From Pleurotus djamor (taxonomy: Eukaryota; Basidiomycota; Agaricomycetes; Agaricales; Pleurotaceae): a DNA stretch of 64,000 bases. Location of the stretch: assembly GCA_029747585.1 (NCBI GenBank), contig JAPEVF010000091.1, positions 52,083 to 116,082 of the forward strand, in the 5' to 3' direction. The notes beneath the pieces were generated by a model. The model was not told where the DNA came from. It saw nothing but the letters and a program-made list of their open reading frames with translations, and did no database searches. Below, one piece after another: positions 61,081 through 64,000 of this stretch. Within the stretch, counting starts at the first letter, position 1, and every line of letters starts with the position of its first letter. The position numbers were made by a program, and so were the translations under genes.

Positions 61081-62650
61081 ATGGGTCTTTCTGGCAGGAA
61101 GGAAAAACAGCGTATCGGAAACGACCCTCGAAATCTAGTTTGGGCCGATGGTATGTGCGACTCGCGAAAAATTCACCGCCACCCTCCTCTGACCACCTCT
61201 CAACTCTTGATTCCGTATGCTCATTAGATGCTGCTCGTTTTGGCTCGTCATACCTCTCCAAATTCGGCTGGGACCCATCGAAAGGTCTCGGCGCCGCTGG
61301 AGATGGTCGGATATCCCATCTCAAAGTCTCACAAAAACTCGACATGCTCGGGATCGGTGCGGCTCAGCAGAGAGATCCTAATGGGATAGCGTGGAAGCAG
61401 AATAGGGACTTCGAGAATTTGTTGAAACGGTTGAATGAGAATGCTGGGGAGACGGATGGGTCTGGGGAGGTGAAGGATGTTGTGGTGGACGGGTTTAAGG
61501 CTGCGGTTGTGAAAGAGGAAGAGGTTGAGGTTGAGGAACGCCAGAAGGATAAGAAGAAGAGAAAGAAGCAGAAAACTGAGGAGGACGATGAAGGGAAAGC
61601 AGAAAGGAAAAAGAAGAGAAAGGCTGAGAGGGATGAGAAGAAAGGCAAGACGAGCGACGATGAAGCGGACGCTGAGAGTTCGACCACAACTACGCCAGGA
61701 AACGCAACGCCGACACCCACCACTGGATCCTCTTCATCATCGTCTGCCCCATCACGGTCAACTTCTACGAAACCGATCACTCTGAGGCATCGAGCGTACG
61801 TTTCTTGCTCGTATCTCTCATTTCGCAATGTTGACATCCTCTTAGGCATCGTGCCAGAGCTATCGCCGCGAAGAGCATATCTTCGAAATCTTCGGCTGCA
61901 ATCGCTGAAATCCTCGGTGTCGCCTCGTCTTCCAACAGTACCGCTGCTTCGGCATTCGACACGCCAGTGTCAGGCGTTACCCCTTCAGAGGGCGAGGTCT
62001 TTGAGGCTATGGAGAAACTCACGACGTCTACGAAAAGCGTGGCCGACTATTTCAAGGAGAAACTGCTCTTGAAATCGCGCTCAGGTACCGCAACACCCGC
62101 TGCCGCTGCTGCAGCGAACCCACCAACGGCCCCAGCAGAGGAATGGGACGACGTTCCACGACGTGGTCTGGGTTCTTCCATGTCGACTGCCCAAATAACA
62201 ACGGTCGACACCGAAATGGAGATCAAGGCTGGTCTAGGAAACCTAAAGTTTTCTCAGCACCTTTCCACCATGTTCTCTTCGAGTACAGAAACAAAACCCT
62301 CGGTTGACAACTCAAAAGAACCCACGGTTGAATCTGCCATCGAAGAGCCAATAAAACCTTCCAAGAAGGAGAAAAAGGACAAGAAGCGTAAGGGAAAGGA
62401 ACGCGAGTCCGACGAAAAGTGCGATGTGGATGCGCCTTCGCTGCCCTCTATCGAGAGCGCACCAACGACAGAGACGAAAGAGGAGAGCCTCTCAAAAAAG
62501 AAGAAAAAGCGTACAAAAGAGACGCAGGACGCCGACGCGGAGGCAGCAACCACTGTCGACGACCCCTCAGAACTAAAATTATCGAAGGAGGAACGACGGC
62601 GGAGAAAGACTGAAAAGAAATCAAGAAAGAGCGTGGATGCTAGCTCATGA
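61081..62650 (+). CDS. PinX1/Gno1-type G-patch protein
   Basis: Nucleolar G-patch cofactor of the DEAH helicase Prp43 in ribosome and snoRNA maturation (yeast Pxr1/Gno1). The N-terminus MGLSGRKEKQRIGNDPRNLVWAD, then after an intron DAARFGSSYLSKFGWDPSKGLGAAGDGRISHLKV, matches the PinX1 G-patch closely; it continues LGIGAA and AWKQNRDFENLLKRLN. After it come a long Lys/Glu-rich part (KKKRKKQKTE), Ser/Thr-rich linkers, an internal conserved segment VADYFKEKLLLKSRSG, and a final basic tail (KKKKKRTKETQD, ERRRRKTEKKSRKS). Two introns; ends TGA at 62648-62650. Low-complexity repeats here are GAG/AAG-rich. Confidence 0.92.
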
Positions 62651-62739
62651 TGATTTCAAGATACCCTATGTACTTTGTCTTCACCCTCATCGTGTACTAC
62701 AGTTGCTGACAATGCGACGAGACGTCTTCTTCAGCAGGC

Positions 62740-63943
62740 TCAAAGCTTGCTGGGGAATGCGCAGCGCGTCCAGTGAGCAGAAAATAACTCCCGGATGTCA
62801 CTTATCAACCTAAGAATAGCCGGATTAGTGACAGGGAGCGAAGGAGCTTCCTTGCATACTCACAGTTCAGGATAAATCAATGCGGGAATGTGGCCTCCGC
62901 CTTCAGGATGATCTGAAGCAAAGGAAGCGAATCATCAACGATAGAGCTGAAATGTATCCTGCTCGGCTTACGTTTCCACCAGATAAGATTTCCTCCTTCT
63001 GCGACCCAAGGACGAGGTGAGATGCTACATCACAGACGCGTCTTCGACTCAAGTATCATTGCGAAAGCGTCGCGACTTACATGATTTCTCCCTGCATTGG
63101 CTTGAGTTCCGGTGCAACACACNAAAAAAGTTCTTTAACTCACCTCATAAGACGAAACGCCCATTGGGCAACCCTTTCCGGTTGGATCCTTCCCGAAGCT
63201 GTCGAGGGCGTACTTAAGCCCACTTTGCTAGTTCCAGCGTCAAGTGTCAGACGTGGTGAAGGGAAAAGTTGAGGCGTTACGAACCCTGTACATCAACATG
63301 GATGTGTGGGCTGAATGGGTATATTGATAAAGCAGAATGTTGACAAGTTGGTCCAACCAAACTTGCTCGCGTCTGTCTTTGGGGCAATTTGAGGTTTCCA
63401 GGATCCCCCTGTATTTTGGGACTTAGAAAGAAGGAATAGGATAAGTAAGTTTGTACGGAGGAAAGCGTGAGGGACTTACCCAACCAGCTAATCAGGGCTG
63501 GGCTATCGTACAAAGCGTAGCCAATCGTAGCAACCTTATATAATATTAGACGGTCGGTTTAAGCTTGGTGAAAGGTGGAGCAAACCTCTGTAGACTGCAT
63601 CTGGAAGTAGCCAAAATGCTTGTCATGGAAAATCATCTGCCTCGCAAAGGCGCGTTTGTCGGCGTCGTCCAGAGTAGCGAAGTCTTCATCCTTAAAATCA
63701 GCGGGTCGAGGGGCTGGGAAGCCGATAAAGTGGATGAGACGACAGGTATCCGGGTGGTTGAGCTGTGTCTGACGCAGATTAATCGCGCCAAAGTCGCCTC
63801 CGTGGGCACCATATATCTTGTAGCCTAGAACATCGACCATCAACGTATTCATAGTTCTTGCAACGTCTGGTGTACTGTGTGCCTTGTCTGGGACGATACT
63901 GGATAGGAATATACCCGGAAGAGAGGGTAAGACAACGTGAAAC
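62740..63943 (-). CDS. Epoxide hydrolase (EH/EHN type), 5' part outside window
   Basis: Hydrates epoxides to diols; microsomal-type fold with an N-terminal EHN lid. The first visible exon starts at 63943 with FHVVLPSLPGIFLSS, then DVARTMNTLMVDVLGYK, YGAHGGDFGA (nucleophile Asp in GGDxG), HPDTCRLIHFIGFP. Later exons give GYALYDSPALISWLG, PMGVSSYE, PRPWVAEGGNLIWW, HPEGGGHIPAL (catalytic His in GGGH) and a last exon ending SDIRELFSAHWTRCAFPSKL, stop at 62740. The exons before 63943, with the start codon, lie beyond the right edge. Several introns. Confidence 0.85.
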
Positions 63944-64000
63944 CTATAAGTATATGTGTTATTGTGTGTACTGGTGAGGTTTTAATGTTTATTCGACTTA

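Noticed and set aside
51013..63943. Secondary-metabolite cluster around the P450
   Set aside because: No polyketide synthase, NRPS or terpene synthase is in the window.

Overview
The window is nuclear DNA of a filamentous basidiomycete, almost certainly a white-rot Agaricomycete. Evidence: genes are dense on both strands and interrupted by many 45-60 nt introns with GTRNGT...YAG ends; the encoded proteins are fungal (DASH subunit Dad2, Dbf4, Slx1, Mediator MED12 and MED14); and a secreted class II manganese peroxidase closely resembles the short MnP/versatile peroxidases of Pleurotus, which makes Agaricales likely. Exon structures were inferred by eye from splice signals and reading frame. 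About 30 genes can be supported. No rRNA, tRNA, transposon or CRISPR was found.

Layout. 0-13 kb: a DH-like (RhoGEF) protein running off the left edge, an 8-TM membrane protein, an unrecognised intron-rich gene, the manganese peroxidase, a divergent ER-lumen Hsp70, and PEP carboxykinase. 13-32 kb: housekeeping and nuclear genes, tightly packed: an Naa50/60-like acetyltransferase, SLX1, MED14, a SCY1-like pseudokinase, DAD2, MED12 and a RING protein. 32-40 kb: a 1.9 kb gene-poor stretch, a 222-aa secreted protein of unknown function, DBF4, a 52-aa secreted peptide precursor and a BTB protein. 40-50 kb: GH51 arabinofuranosidase, a Lys-rich protein and GH38 alpha-mannosidase, in heavily N-masked sequence. 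50-64 kb: a DMAC1-like mitochondrial protein, enoyl-CoA hydratase, two tandem YCII proteins, a P450, a one-TM protein, two tandem dienelactone hydrolases, a PinX1-type G-patch protein and the 3' part of an epoxide hydrolase.

How the parts relate. MnP (lignin oxidation), GH51 and GH38 (carbohydrate trimming) and PEPCK (gluconeogenesis) fit saprotrophic growth on plant matter. The right-hand 13 kb is rich in oxidative and hydrolytic catabolic functions (P450, epoxide hydrolase, two dienelactone hydrolases, two YCII proteins, enoyl-CoA hydratase); a role in degrading aromatics is inference. The two Mediator genes lie within 5 kb of each other.

Quality. Single Ns are scattered and very uneven. 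Inside confident exons they sit almost only at third codon positions, so many look like masked haplotype differences of a dikaryon rather than unread bases. Exon calls in N-rich parts (7.2-9.6, 34-37 and 40-49 kb) are less exact.
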